From assembly GCF_014385435.1 (NCBI RefSeq), contig NZ_JACSUD010000001.1, positions 465,596 through 529,595 on the forward strand: a DNA stretch of 64,000 nt, given 5' to 3'. A model generated the notes under the pieces. It was not told the origin of the DNA. It ran no database searches and was given only the letters and a program-made list of their open reading frames with translations. This DNA comes from Alloprevotella sp. Lung230 (GTDB lineage: Bacteria > Bacteroidota > Bacteroidia > Bacteroidales > Bacteroidaceae). A program made the translations under genes and the position numbers. This document shows, piece after piece, positions 26,317-34,478 of the stretch (positions are counted from its first letter, which is position 1; each line of letters opens with the position of its first letter).

Positions 26317-28023
26317 ATGTTTTCTTTGCTTATGAAAAAGTTTTTCCTCTTTCTCCTCCTTCTCCAGCCCCTTGCCATGGGCGCACAAAACGCCGCCGAC
26401 CTCCACAAGGCCGTCGTGCTCATCACCACCTTCGATGCACAAGGCAAAGTGCTACACACCACCCACGGCTACTTTGCACAGCCCGAAGGCAGAGTCGTGA
26501 CCCCCTACGCGCCTTTCAAAGGGGCAGTGCGGGCAGAGGCCGTCGACTGGAAAGGACGCCACCTCCCCATCACGCGCATCATCGGAGCATCGAGCAACTA
26601 CGATTTGCTGGTGGCCGCGACCGAACGTCCCGACAAGAAGACACCCACCCTCGCTGCGGCCTCCACTCCGACCGAGCGCGGCACAAGAGGGTTGCAACAG
26701 ACCTATTATTCCACAGCGAAGAAAGCCCTGCCCGAAGCAACGGCCATCGCCACGGTCGAGAGCGTAGATGGTTTCCCCTACTACACCCTCACCACGCCCA
26801 ACGAAGAGAAATATATAGGCTGTCCCGTGGTCAATGCCGAAGGCAAAGTAGTGGGCGTGGTGCAGAAAAACTTCATCAAAGATGCCATCACCGCCTGCGC
26901 CATCGATGCCTCCGCTGCCGACTCGCTGAACATCTCGGGGCTGAGCGTCTTCAACACCGACCTCAACGCCGTCGGCATCCCCAAACTCCTCCCGCAGAAT
27001 GACGAGAATGCCGCCTACACCTATCTCTACATGTTCTCGCGCTCCTCGCAAGACTCCGTGTTGGTGCAAACGGCTTTCGACGATTTCCGACAACTTTATC
27101 CCAACAACACGATTGTCCTCGGCGACCTGGCCACGTTCTACGCCCTCCGCGGCAACTACGCCCGAGCCGACGAAGTGCTCCGGCAGGGGATTGCCAAAGC
27201 CGACAACAACCTCGCCGCTCTCTACGACGTGCAGTCTGCCTTGATGTATGCCAAAGCCACAGCCGCCGGCGAAGACCGCTATCCCGCTTGGACACTCGAA
27301 ACAGCGCTCGCCGCGGCACAAAACGCCTACAAGGCCAATCCCTCGCCTACCTACCAGCTCCAGCAAGGCGTGGTGCTCTACGCCCTCAAGCGCGACGAGG
27401 AAGCGCTGAAACAGTTTGCCGCAGTCAATGCCTCCCCCTTGGCCGGCAGCCGCTCCTTCCTCTACGCCGCCAACACCTTGGCACGCAGCGGCGGCGACCG
27501 TGCAGCGGTGGTGGCATTGCTCGACAGCGCCCTCAACCACTGCGCACAACCCTACACGCAAGAGGCGATTGCTCCGCTCAACGCCCGCGCCAAATACCTC
27601 ATGGAGATGGGCGAATACCGCCGCGCCGTGGGCGACTACAACGACTACGAGAAGATTTTAGGCCGCGACAACCTCACGCCCTATTTCTACTATCTCCGCA
27701 GCCAGGCCGAAGTGCAGAGTCGCATGTATCAGCAGGCACTCGACGACCTCGAAACGGCCATTTCCCTGGCTGCCACCACCGACGAGAAAGACGACTATAA
27801 GATAGAAAAAGGGCTGCTCTACGTTCAGGTGGGTATGTTCGACGAAGCCATCGCCGCGGCCAACGAAGTGCTCGCCCACGCTCCCGACCACCTCGATGCC
27901 CACAAGGTGCTGGGCGTGGCCTATGGTGAGAAGAAGCAAAAGGCCCTGGCCCGCCAGCACCTGCAAAAGGCAGCCTCCCAAGGCGACGAAAACGCCAAAG
28001 CCCTGCTGGAGAAATACAAGTAG
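26317..28023 (+). CDS. Exported trypsin-like protein with TPR repeats
   Basis: About 568 residues; a second possible start is the ATG at 26332 (MKKFFLFLLLLQPLAMGAQ), which gives a clean signal peptide. Residues 25-220 look like a chymotrypsin-fold domain (VVLITTFDAQGKVLHTTHGYFAQPEGRVVTPY, YDLLVAAT, GCPVVNAEGKVVGVVQK). The usual catalytic His and Ser are not obvious: the Ser-loop reads IGCPVVN rather than GNSGG, so it may be an inactive homologue. Residues 280-565 are tetratricopeptide repeats (YARADEVLRQGI, MYQQALDDLETAI, FDEAIAAANEVLAHAPDHLDAHKVLG). Probably periplasmic, acting in protein-protein contacts. It starts 19 bp after recN. Confidence 0.8.
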   Translation: MFSLLMKKFFLFLLLLQPLAMGAQNAADLHKAVVLITTFDAQGKVLHTTHGYFAQPEGRVVTPYAPFKGAVRAEAVDWKGRHLPITRIIGASSNYDLLVAATERPDKKTPTLAAASTPTERGTRGLQQTYYSTAKKALPEATAIATVESVDGFPYYTLTTPNEEKYIGCPVVNAEGKVVGVVQKNFIKDAITACAIDASAADSLNISGLSVFNTDLNAVGIPKLLPQNDENAAYTYLYMFSRSSQDSVLVQTAFDDFRQLYPNNTIVLGDLATFYALRGNYARADEVLRQGIAKADNNLAALYDVQSALMYAKATAAGEDRYPAWTLETALAAAQNAYKANPSPTYQLQQGVVLYALKRDEEALKQFAAVNASPLAGSRSFLYAANTLARSGGDRAAVVALLDSALNHCAQPYTQEAIAPLNARAKYLMEMGEYRRAVGDYNDYEKILGRDNLTPYFYYLRSQAEVQSRMYQQALDDLETAISLAATTDEKDDYKIEKGLLYVQVGMFDEAIAAANEVLAHAPDHLDAHKVLGVAYGEKKQKALARQHLQKAASQGDENAKALLEKYK

Positions 28024-28077
28024 CGCCGCTCCTTTCTCCTTCCTCCTCTTTTTCTCCCTTCCCCTTATCCCTCCCCA

Positions 28078-28313
28078 AGTGCTCCACAGCGCTTGGGGAT
28101 TTTTGTTGCTGAAAAGTTGGGCGTAAGGGAGCAAAAGTTATCTCCGAGGCCTGCAAACTTCTTCAGGTCACGCGCAATCTATAAACCAAGGTTTGGTTTA
28201 TGTAATTCAAGGTTTGGTTTATGTAATTCAAACCTTGGTTTATATAAACCAAACCTTGAATTAAAGAATTTCCTTGTCGTAATGAAGTTTCCGACGTTCG
28301 TAGCGGACTTTTT
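28078..28313 (+). repeat. Dispersed repeat with internal palindromic units, copy 1
   Basis: A non-coding block of about 235 bp that recurs in inverted orientation at 48520-48742. Shared parts in order are a GCGCTTGGGGATTTTT hairpin end, GCGTAAGGG, a GTCACG(C)GCAATCTATA segment, a palindromic array of TTCAAGGTTTGGTTTAT units and their complements, and a nearly identical core (28265-28301) reading from AGAATTTCC to GACGTTCGT. This copy has an extra pair of units compared with copy 2. It sits in the 530-bp gap between the TPR gene and the sialic acid operon; the rest of that gap (28314-28555) shows no gene. Confidence 0.8.
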
Positions 28314-28555
28314 GAAACCACTGGGAGATTTTTCCGGCTCAGCCATCATTTCTATTTCACCCATACCTAAGAGGAGATACGTGAAGAGAAAGAATGCCGC
28401 GGAAGGAGGGATTTTTCGTTCGTTCATGGGATTTCCCACAGATTGTTTGCAGAAGTCAAGGTTTTTTCGGAACTTTGTCCTGCCGTTGTCGTCGGCCATT
28501 GGGCGGCAGCGATTTTCATGTCCTTGTTCTGTCGTTGAAAAACAAGCACCTACTT

Positions 28556-29632
28556 ATGTATATCTTTCGTATTGTCTTCATAATCTCTCTCATCATGATG
28601 GATTTCATCAATGGAACGAACGCAGACGCGCAACCCTTTGAGTTGGTGCGTGTCGAGCACGTTGCGGGCTTCCCTGCCGACGAGCCCGGAATCGAAAAAG
28701 GCGTGTCGGCCTGCTTTGCCGGCGCCGTTGGCGATGTGTTGCTGATGGCCGGCGGTTGCAATTTTCCTGAAAAACCGGCAGCCGAAGGAGGGCAGAAGCG
28801 CTACTACCAAGGCATTTATGCCGCCCCGATTACCTCGGCCGACACCTTAGATTGGCAATGCATCGGGCAGCTTCCCGCCGCTTGTGCCTATGGAGTGAGC
28901 GTTCCCTTAGAAGATGGATTGCTGTGCCTCGGCGGCAACAACACCGAAAAGAGTTTTGCCGAGGTGTTTGCCATCACGCTGAAAGCAGGCAAAGCCGTTG
29001 TGACTCCTTATCCCTCCCTGCCGACAAGTATGGACAACTTCACGGGATCACGCTGCGGAAATCGGGTCATCGTGAGCAATGGTTTGCAAATCTTCAAACT
29101 CGATTTGAATCGCTTGGAAGCCGGATGGCAAACCCTACCGCCGCTCACCTCGAAAAAGTTGGGGCAGCCGGTGGGCGTGTTTGTCGATGGGCAGTTTTGC
29201 CAATGGGGTGGCTGTACCCCCAAGACAGCCACCGAGCTCACCACCCTCTGCATTTCCGGCCTCAGTTCTGCTTCGGCATCCCCCTTACCGCCCCCGACCG
29301 CTGCCGGCGAAGAGATTTACTTAGGTGGGGCGGCCGCCATCAACCTCACCGAACAAGCCTTTGTAGCGGTGGGCGGTGTGAATAAAGACGTGTTTTTGGA
29401 AGCCGTGAACCATCCCCAACCCGGCTATATGACGCACCCCGCAACTTGGTATCGCTTCAATCCCTACATCTGCGTGTATCAAGCCGGACAGTGGCACATT
29501 GCTGGAAAGGAAACCATTGCCGCACGTGCAGGAGCCGCCTTGGCGCGACATGGACAAGAGGTCTACATCATCGGCGGAGAACTCAAACCGGGGGTGCGCA
29601 CGCCCGACATTTATCGTTTAACTTTCAACTAA
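28556..29632 (+). CDS. nanM: Cyclically permuted mutarotase (N-acetylneuraminate epimerase, NanM/YjhT type)
   Basis: About 358 residues. I use the ATG at 28556, which gives a signal peptide (MYIFRIVFIISLIMMDFINGTNADA); an upstream in-frame extension reads through the repeat-containing gap and is not conserved-looking. Kelch-like beta-propeller blades are visible (DVLLMAGGCNFPEKP, DGLLCLGGNNTEKSF, AFVAVGGVNKDVF, EVYIIGGELKPG), and the GGCNFP / NKDVFL motifs fit the cyclically permuted mutarotase family. It interconverts alpha and beta sialic acid in the periplasm. First gene of the nan operon, 10 bp before the transporter. Confidence 0.88.
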   Translation: MYIFRIVFIISLIMMDFINGTNADAQPFELVRVEHVAGFPADEPGIEKGVSACFAGAVGDVLLMAGGCNFPEKPAAEGGQKRYYQGIYAAPITSADTLDWQCIGQLPAACAYGVSVPLEDGLLCLGGNNTEKSFAEVFAITLKAGKAVVTPYPSLPTSMDNFTGSRCGNRVIVSNGLQIFKLDLNRLEAGWQTLPPLTSKKLGQPVGVFVDGQFCQWGGCTPKTATELTTLCISGLSSASASPLPPPTAAGEEIYLGGAAAINLTEQAFVAVGGVNKDVFLEAVNHPQPGYMTHPATWYRFNPYICVYQAGQWHIAGKETIAARAGAALARHGQEVYIIGGELKPGVRTPDIYRLTFN

Positions 29633-29642
29633 CAGATACACC

Positions 29643-30884
29643 ATGAAAATAATCGACAAAAAGTATTATCCCTGGCTGGTGGTGGCGCTCTTATGGGTAG
29701 TGGCGCTACTCAACTACATGGATCGGCAGATTTTATCGACCATGCAGACTTCTATGAAAGCCGACATCCACGAACTCAACCAAGCGGAGGCGTTCGGCGC
29801 TTTGATGGCCGTGTTCCTCTGGGTCTATGGTCTGGTCTCGCCTTTTGCCGGCATGGTGGCCGACAAGATGAACCGTAAATGGCTCGTGGTGGGCAGTCTG
29901 TTTGTATGGTCGGCCGTTACTCTGGCCATGGGGTATGCCACCAACTTCGACCAGTTATACTATCTGCGTGGTATCATGGGCATCAGCGAAGCGCTCTACA
30001 TTCCTTCGGCCTTGTCGCTCTTGGCCGATTGGCACGAAGGCAAAAGCCGTTCGCTGGCCATTGGCATTCACATGACGGGTATTTATATGGGGCAGGCCGT
30101 AGGCGGCTTCGGTGCCGTCGTGGCTGCTATGCTGTCGTGGAAAACGGCCTTCCAAGGCTTCGGCCTCATCGGCATTGTTTATGCTCTGGTACTGGCCGTC
30201 CTGCTCTATGAAAAGCCGTCGCATGGCCAAGCATCTCTCGACAACACGCCAACGACTGCCCCCAAAGCAGGTTTGTTGAGCGGCTTCGGCGTGGTGCTGT
30301 CGAACTGGGTGTTTTGGATTATTCTCTTTTTCTTTGCTGTACCGAGCCTGCCGGGATGGGCAACAAAGAACTGGCTGCCCACTTTGTTTGCTCAAAACTT
30401 AGGTATTCCCATGGAGGAAGCCGGCCCCATCTCCACGATTACCATTGCGGCTTCATCGTTCTTAGGTGTCATCTTTGGCGGTTATCTGTCGGACAGATGG
30501 GTGAAACGCAATCTCAAAGGGCGTGTCTACACCAGTGCCATAGGCTTAGGCCTCACCATTCCCGCTTTAATTTTGTTGGGATTGGGGCATAATCTGCCCG
30601 CCATTGTGGGCGCCGGTTTGCTCTTTGGCGTGGGCTACGGTATGTTTGATGCCAACAATATGCCCATTCTTTGCCAATTCATCTCGGCTAAACAGCGCGC
30701 CACGGCTTATGGCATTATGAATATGACGGGCGTGTTTGCCGGAGCAGCCGTGACGCAAGTGCTCGGCAAATGGACGGACGGCAATCAGTTGGGCACCGGC
30801 TTTGCACTCTTGGGCGGTATTGTTGCTTTGGCGCTCTTTGTCCAACTGTGGTTCTTAAAGCCAAAAACCGACAATATGGTATAA
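29643..30884 (+). CDS. MFS transporter, probable sialic acid permease
   Basis: A 413-residue membrane protein with about 12 predicted transmembrane helices. LLNYMDRQILSTM near the N-terminus and GMVADKMNRKWLVVGSLFVWS (the MFS loop 2-3 motif) place it in the major facilitator superfamily, probably the anion:cation symporter branch. GIHMTGIYMGQAVGG and YGIMNMTGVFAGAAV are conserved helices. Its place between the mutarotase and the lyase makes sialic acid the likely substrate, taken up across the inner membrane. Confidence 0.87.
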   Translation: MKIIDKKYYPWLVVALLWVVALLNYMDRQILSTMQTSMKADIHELNQAEAFGALMAVFLWVYGLVSPFAGMVADKMNRKWLVVGSLFVWSAVTLAMGYATNFDQLYYLRGIMGISEALYIPSALSLLADWHEGKSRSLAIGIHMTGIYMGQAVGGFGAVVAAMLSWKTAFQGFGLIGIVYALVLAVLLYEKPSHGQASLDNTPTTAPKAGLLSGFGVVLSNWVFWIILFFFAVPSLPGWATKNWLPTLFAQNLGIPMEEAGPISTITIAASSFLGVIFGGYLSDRWVKRNLKGRVYTSAIGLGLTIPALILLGLGHNLPAIVGAGLLFGVGYGMFDANNMPILCQFISAKQRATAYGIMNMTGVFAGAAVTQVLGKWTDGNQLGTGFALLGGIVALALFVQLWFLKPKTDNMV

Positions 30885-31011
30885 GTCGTTTGTCGTCTGA
30901 AACGATGCTGTTCATCTCCAACGACAAACGGAAAGGACGGCAGAAGGTACTAAAAATCGGGGTTCTCTTAGCAACCCTCTACAATAATAACGTGATTAAA
31001 TCAAGATAAGA

Positions 31012-31929
31012 ATGGAAAAAATTATCGGTCTGATTGATGCACCATTCACTCCGTTTTATGAGAATGGTGATGTGAACCTCGAACCCATCGCGGCTTACGG
31101 GGCAATGTTAAAGAAAAACGGTCTGCAAGGTGTGTTTATCAACGGTTCATCGGGCGAAGGCTATATGCTCACCACCGACGAAAGAAAGCGCTTGGCCGAA
31201 GAGTGGGTGAAGCAAGCCCCACAGGACTTCAAAGTGATTGTCCACGTGGGCAGCTGCTGCCTGCGGGAAAGCGTTGAGTTGGCGCGCCATGCCGCCGAGA
31301 TCGGAGCTTGGGGAGTGGGGGCGATGGCTCCTCCTTTCCCCCGCATCAACCGCATTGAGGAGTTGGTCAAGTATTGCGAACAGATTGCTGCTGCGGCTCC
31401 TCATCTGCCGTTCTACTATTACCACATTCCGGCTTTCAACGGCGCGTTCCTCTCTATGCTCGACTTGTTGAAGGCGGTGGATGGCCGCATTCCCAACTTT
31501 GCCGGTATCAAATACACCTATGAGAGCCTCTACGAATACAATCAATGCCGACTTTATGCCGGTGGAAAATTCGATATGCTGCACGGGCAAGACGAAACCA
31601 TTCTGCCTTCTTTGGCACAGGGTGGCGCACAGGGCGGCATCGGCGGCACCACCAACTACAACGGCCGCGAACTGGTGGCCATCATTGAGGCTTGGAAAAA
31701 GGGCGACATCGAAGCGGCTCGTGCGCATCAAGATTTTGCACAGGAGGTTATCAATGTCATCTGCCATTTCCGTGGAAACATTGTCGGAGGTAAGCGCATC
31801 ATGAAACTCATGGGCTTTGACTTAGGGCCTAATCGTGTGCCGTTCCAGAATATGACCGAAGAGGAGGAAGCACGTATGAAGGCCGAACTTGAAGCCATCG
31901 ACTTTTTCAGTAAGTGCAATCAATTTTAA
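31012..31929 (+). CDS. nanA: N-acetylneuraminate lyase
   Basis: A 305-residue class I aldolase of the DHDPS/NAL family. IDAPFTPFYENGDVN starts the barrel; GSSGEGYMLTTDER is the carboxylate-binding loop; FYYYHIPAFNG contains the catalytic Tyr; FAGIKYTYESLYEY contains the Schiff-base Lys. It splits N-acetylneuraminate into N-acetylmannosamine and pyruvate in the cytoplasm. Length and motifs are normal. It lies 127 bp after the transporter; that gap has no gene and could carry an internal promoter. Confidence 0.93.
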   Translation: MEKIIGLIDAPFTPFYENGDVNLEPIAAYGAMLKKNGLQGVFINGSSGEGYMLTTDERKRLAEEWVKQAPQDFKVIVHVGSCCLRESVELARHAAEIGAWGVGAMAPPFPRINRIEELVKYCEQIAAAAPHLPFYYYHIPAFNGAFLSMLDLLKAVDGRIPNFAGIKYTYESLYEYNQCRLYAGGKFDMLHGQDETILPSLAQGGAQGGIGGTTNYNGRELVAIIEAWKKGDIEAARAHQDFAQEVINVICHFRGNIVGGKRIMKLMGFDLGPNRVPFQNMTEEEEARMKAELEAIDFFSKCNQF

Positions 31930-31941
31930 TGGACAACGACA

Positions 31942-33132
31942 ATGAATCTTGATCCCGAAACTTATTTGCAGCAATGGGCCGACCGCTACAAAGCGGATCT
32001 CACGCAGAACATCATGCCTTTTTGGATGAAACACGGGGTTGACTCGGTGAATGGCGGTGTTTACACCTGCCTGAATCGTGACGGATCCCTGATGGACACG
32101 ACCAAATCGGTGTGGTTTCAAGGGCGGTTTGCCTATATCTGTGCCTATGCCTACAACCATATTGAGCAGAACGCCGAGTGGCTGGAGGTGGCCAAATCGA
32201 CAATCGACTTCATAGAAGCTCATTGTTTCGACAAAGACCGCCACATGTTCTTCTCCGTAACGGCCGAAGGCACACCTCTACGCAAGCGCCGCTACGTGTT
32301 TAGCGAAACTTTTGCTGCGATTGCCATGGCCGAATATGCCATCGCTTCGGGCAATGCGCATTATGCCCAACGGGCTTTGGAGGTGTTTGACGACACGTTG
32401 CGTTTCCTTTCCACTCCCGGATTTCTGCTCCCCAAGTTTGAATCGCATGTTCAGTTGCAGGGACACTCCATCGTGATGATTCTCATCAATGTGTGCAGTT
32501 GTTTGCGCAGAGCTATCAATGAAGAACGACTCACTCGACAAATCGATGAGTCGATAGACAAGTTGCAACGCTACTTCATCCATCCCGAATTTAAGGCGTT
32601 GCTGGAAACCGTCGGCCCTAATGGTGAATTTATCGACACGAACATGACGCGCACCATCAACCCCGGCCATTGCATCGAGACCAGTTGGTTCATCATGGAG
32701 GAAGCCCGCCATCGCCAATGGGACAAAACTTTGACCGATATGGCGCTTACTATCTTCGACTGGTCGTGGGACTGGGGTTGGGATAAAGAGTTTGGCGGCA
32801 TCATCAACTTCCGTGATTGCAAAAACCTGCCTCCGCAGGACTATGCACAAGACATGAAATTCTGGTGGCCGCAGTGCGAAACCATCATCGCTTCGCTCTA
32901 TGCTTATCTTGCCACAGGAGATGAAAAGTACTTACAGCGTCACCGGCAAATCAGCGAATGGACTTATGCTCACTTCCCCGATCCGGACTATCCGGAATGG
33001 TATGGCTATCTCCATCGTGACGGCACCGTGGCTCAACCTGCCAAAGGTAACCTCTACAAAGGGCCTTTCCACATTCCCCGTATGATGGTGAAATCCTTCA
33101 CCCTCTGCCAGGAAATTCTCCAAAAGCTGTAG
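31942..33132 (+). CDS. N-acylglucosamine 2-epimerase (AGE/RenBP family)
   Basis: A 396-residue (alpha/alpha)6-barrel epimerase: TKSVWFQGRFAYICAYAYN, HMFFSVTAEGTPLRKRRYVFSETFA, LQGHSIVMILINV, NPGHCIETSWFIMEEAR and KFWWPQCETI carry the conserved His, Arg and Glu residues of the family. It would convert N-acetylmannosamine to N-acetylglucosamine, the step after the lyase; Bacteroidetes use this instead of the kinase-first route. It starts 12 bp after nanA and is followed by a terminator. Confidence 0.92.
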   Translation: MNLDPETYLQQWADRYKADLTQNIMPFWMKHGVDSVNGGVYTCLNRDGSLMDTTKSVWFQGRFAYICAYAYNHIEQNAEWLEVAKSTIDFIEAHCFDKDRHMFFSVTAEGTPLRKRRYVFSETFAAIAMAEYAIASGNAHYAQRALEVFDDTLRFLSTPGFLLPKFESHVQLQGHSIVMILINVCSCLRRAINEERLTRQIDESIDKLQRYFIHPEFKALLETVGPNGEFIDTNMTRTINPGHCIETSWFIMEEARHRQWDKTLTDMALTIFDWSWDWGWDKEFGGIINFRDCKNLPPQDYAQDMKFWWPQCETIIASLYAYLATGDEKYLQRHRQISEWTYAHFPDPDYPEWYGYLHRDGTVAQPAKGNLYKGPFHIPRMMVKSFTLCQEILQKL

Positions 33133-33170
33133 CCTTCCACTCCTTTTGGAGTTGTCAGTACAGAAGCATA

Positions 33171-33210
33171 ATAGAGGCCGTGTCAAAAACATTTTTGACA
33201 CGGCCTCTAT
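33171..33210. terminator. Perfect palindromic terminator of the sialic acid operon
   Basis: A perfect 19-bp inverted repeat with a 2-nt loop (left arm 33171-33189, right arm 33192-33210; core GGCCGTGTC/GACACGGCC with A and T runs at the loop), followed by TTTGTATTT. It separates the nan operon from the convergent restriction-modification locus. Confidence 0.85.
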
Positions 33211-33348
33211 TTGTATTTGGGAGATATTTTTCTTCCTCGAATATATTCTACGCTGATTATCAATGATTTATATTCGCGTAGTACAAAAATGTTTCCTCAA
33301 TTTGAGTAGTATTGATTAGAAAACATCTTGGATGTTATCGTTGATTGT

Positions 33349-34419
33349 TCATTTTGCAATAACTTGTTGTGCGACCCTAATTTTCTTATTGGCATATTCT
33401 GCAACGTCTTTTATGACTAGTTTCTTGACGGCAGAAATGATAGTTGCCATTTTAGAATAATCAGGTTGACCAGATTTCGCTGGCAGTCGTATTATTGTAT
33501 TTCTCAGTTTCTCATTTACATCTCTTACAAGTACAGACTGTAAGGATTGTTTTTGTTTATTTAAAATAGCTGTGAACCATAACATCTGATTTTCATTCAA
33601 TATATTCTTAGGCTCTAATATACGAACAAATTGTCCAGCATACCAAGGACGCTTGCGCATAAAAAAATCCATTTGTAGAAGACCTAAACTCCATGTGTTT
33701 TTTGGATTTAATTTGGCATTTTTTACGACACCTGTACTCCCTAGAATTCCTTGATCCATAGAAGTTCGAGTAATATAATCATAGCAATCTCCATCGGTAA
33801 GAGCGTCAGAGTTAATTCCGATAATATTCTTAATTGAGATATGCTTGTTCAGAGTTGCTGAAATTGTTGGGGTACTATCAAAATCTTCAATAGCGGAACG
33901 CTCTTCTTTAGTGAGTTCGTAGTTCTCAAGACCAGCAGCTCGAAGCCATGCTTCGAGCTCCGCCACGCTCCGCTCTTCGAGCTCCGCTATAAATTCTTCG
34001 ATGAAATCGAAGTCGACTTTATTATTTTTAGTTGGCAATACAATTATATCGTTTTCCACCTTATTATCCCAAGTAGCCAAATAATCTCTTGAATACTTAG
34101 GATAAAGTACTTTCTCTAAAACTGTTACCAAATATAAATTAACATTATGACTTGCTTTATGCTGTTTTAAACGGATAAAATAGCTTTCAGCTAAAATACC
34201 AGTGGCTTGCTTCTGTGCGTAAACTTTTCCTGCAGCAATAACTCCATTATATACTATAGAAATTACGTTTTCGAATGTCGTAAATTCCCCTTCACGCCCC
34301 CAGTACATTATTCCGTTATCTCCAAATTTGCAATAAACCACAGGGATACTAAACTCCTTATTTCTGTATTTGCGGACATTTTCTTTGATTGCTTTTGTAA
34401 CAGTTAGTTTTTCAAACAA
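33349..34419 (-). CDS. Specificity (S) subunit of a BcgI-like restriction-modification system
   Basis: At least 356 residues. It has the S-subunit organisation: two target-recognition-like halves joined by a conserved helical spacer, here FIEEFIAELEERSVAELEAWLRAAGLENYEL. Ends of the halves are marked by IIVLPTKNNKVDFDFI and NTIIRLPAKSGQPDYSKM. The subunit directs the RM protein to its bipartite DNA site. The start is a problem: only a TTG at 34417-34419 is available, yet family-like sequence (LNDVKWGEYKIGNLFEK) is encoded in frame upstream to a stop near 34490, without ATG or GTG in a sensible place other than GTT/ATA. The gene may use a weak start or have lost its ATG. It lies downstream of the RM gene. 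Confidence 0.78.
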   Translation of the reverse strand: MFEKLTVTKAIKENVRKYRNKEFSIPVVYCKFGDNGIMYWGREGEFTTFENVISIVYNGVIAAGKVYAQKQATGILAESYFIRLKQHKASHNVNLYLVTVLEKVLYPKYSRDYLATWDNKVENDIIVLPTKNNKVDFDFIEEFIAELEERSVAELEAWLRAAGLENYELTKEERSAIEDFDSTPTISATLNKHISIKNIIGINSDALTDGDCYDYITRTSMDQGILGSTGVVKNAKLNPKNTWSLGLLQMDFFMRKRPWYAGQFVRILEPKNILNENQMLWFTAILNKQKQSLQSVLVRDVNEKLRNTIIRLPAKSGQPDYSKMATIISAVKKLVIKDVAEYANKKIRVAQQVIAK

Positions 34420-34478
34420 ATTCCCAATTTTATATTCGCCCCACTTAACATCATTTAGCCGTTTGTTAAGTGAGGCAT

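Noticed and set aside
28180..28262. TTCAAGGTTTGGTTTAT units considered as CRISPR or direct-repeat array
   Set aside because: Units alternate in orientation and have no unique spacers; they form palindromes inside a dispersed repeat.
28394..28555. Upstream extension of the mutarotase frame
   Set aside because: The extension runs through non-coding DNA next to the repeat and would bury the signal peptide.
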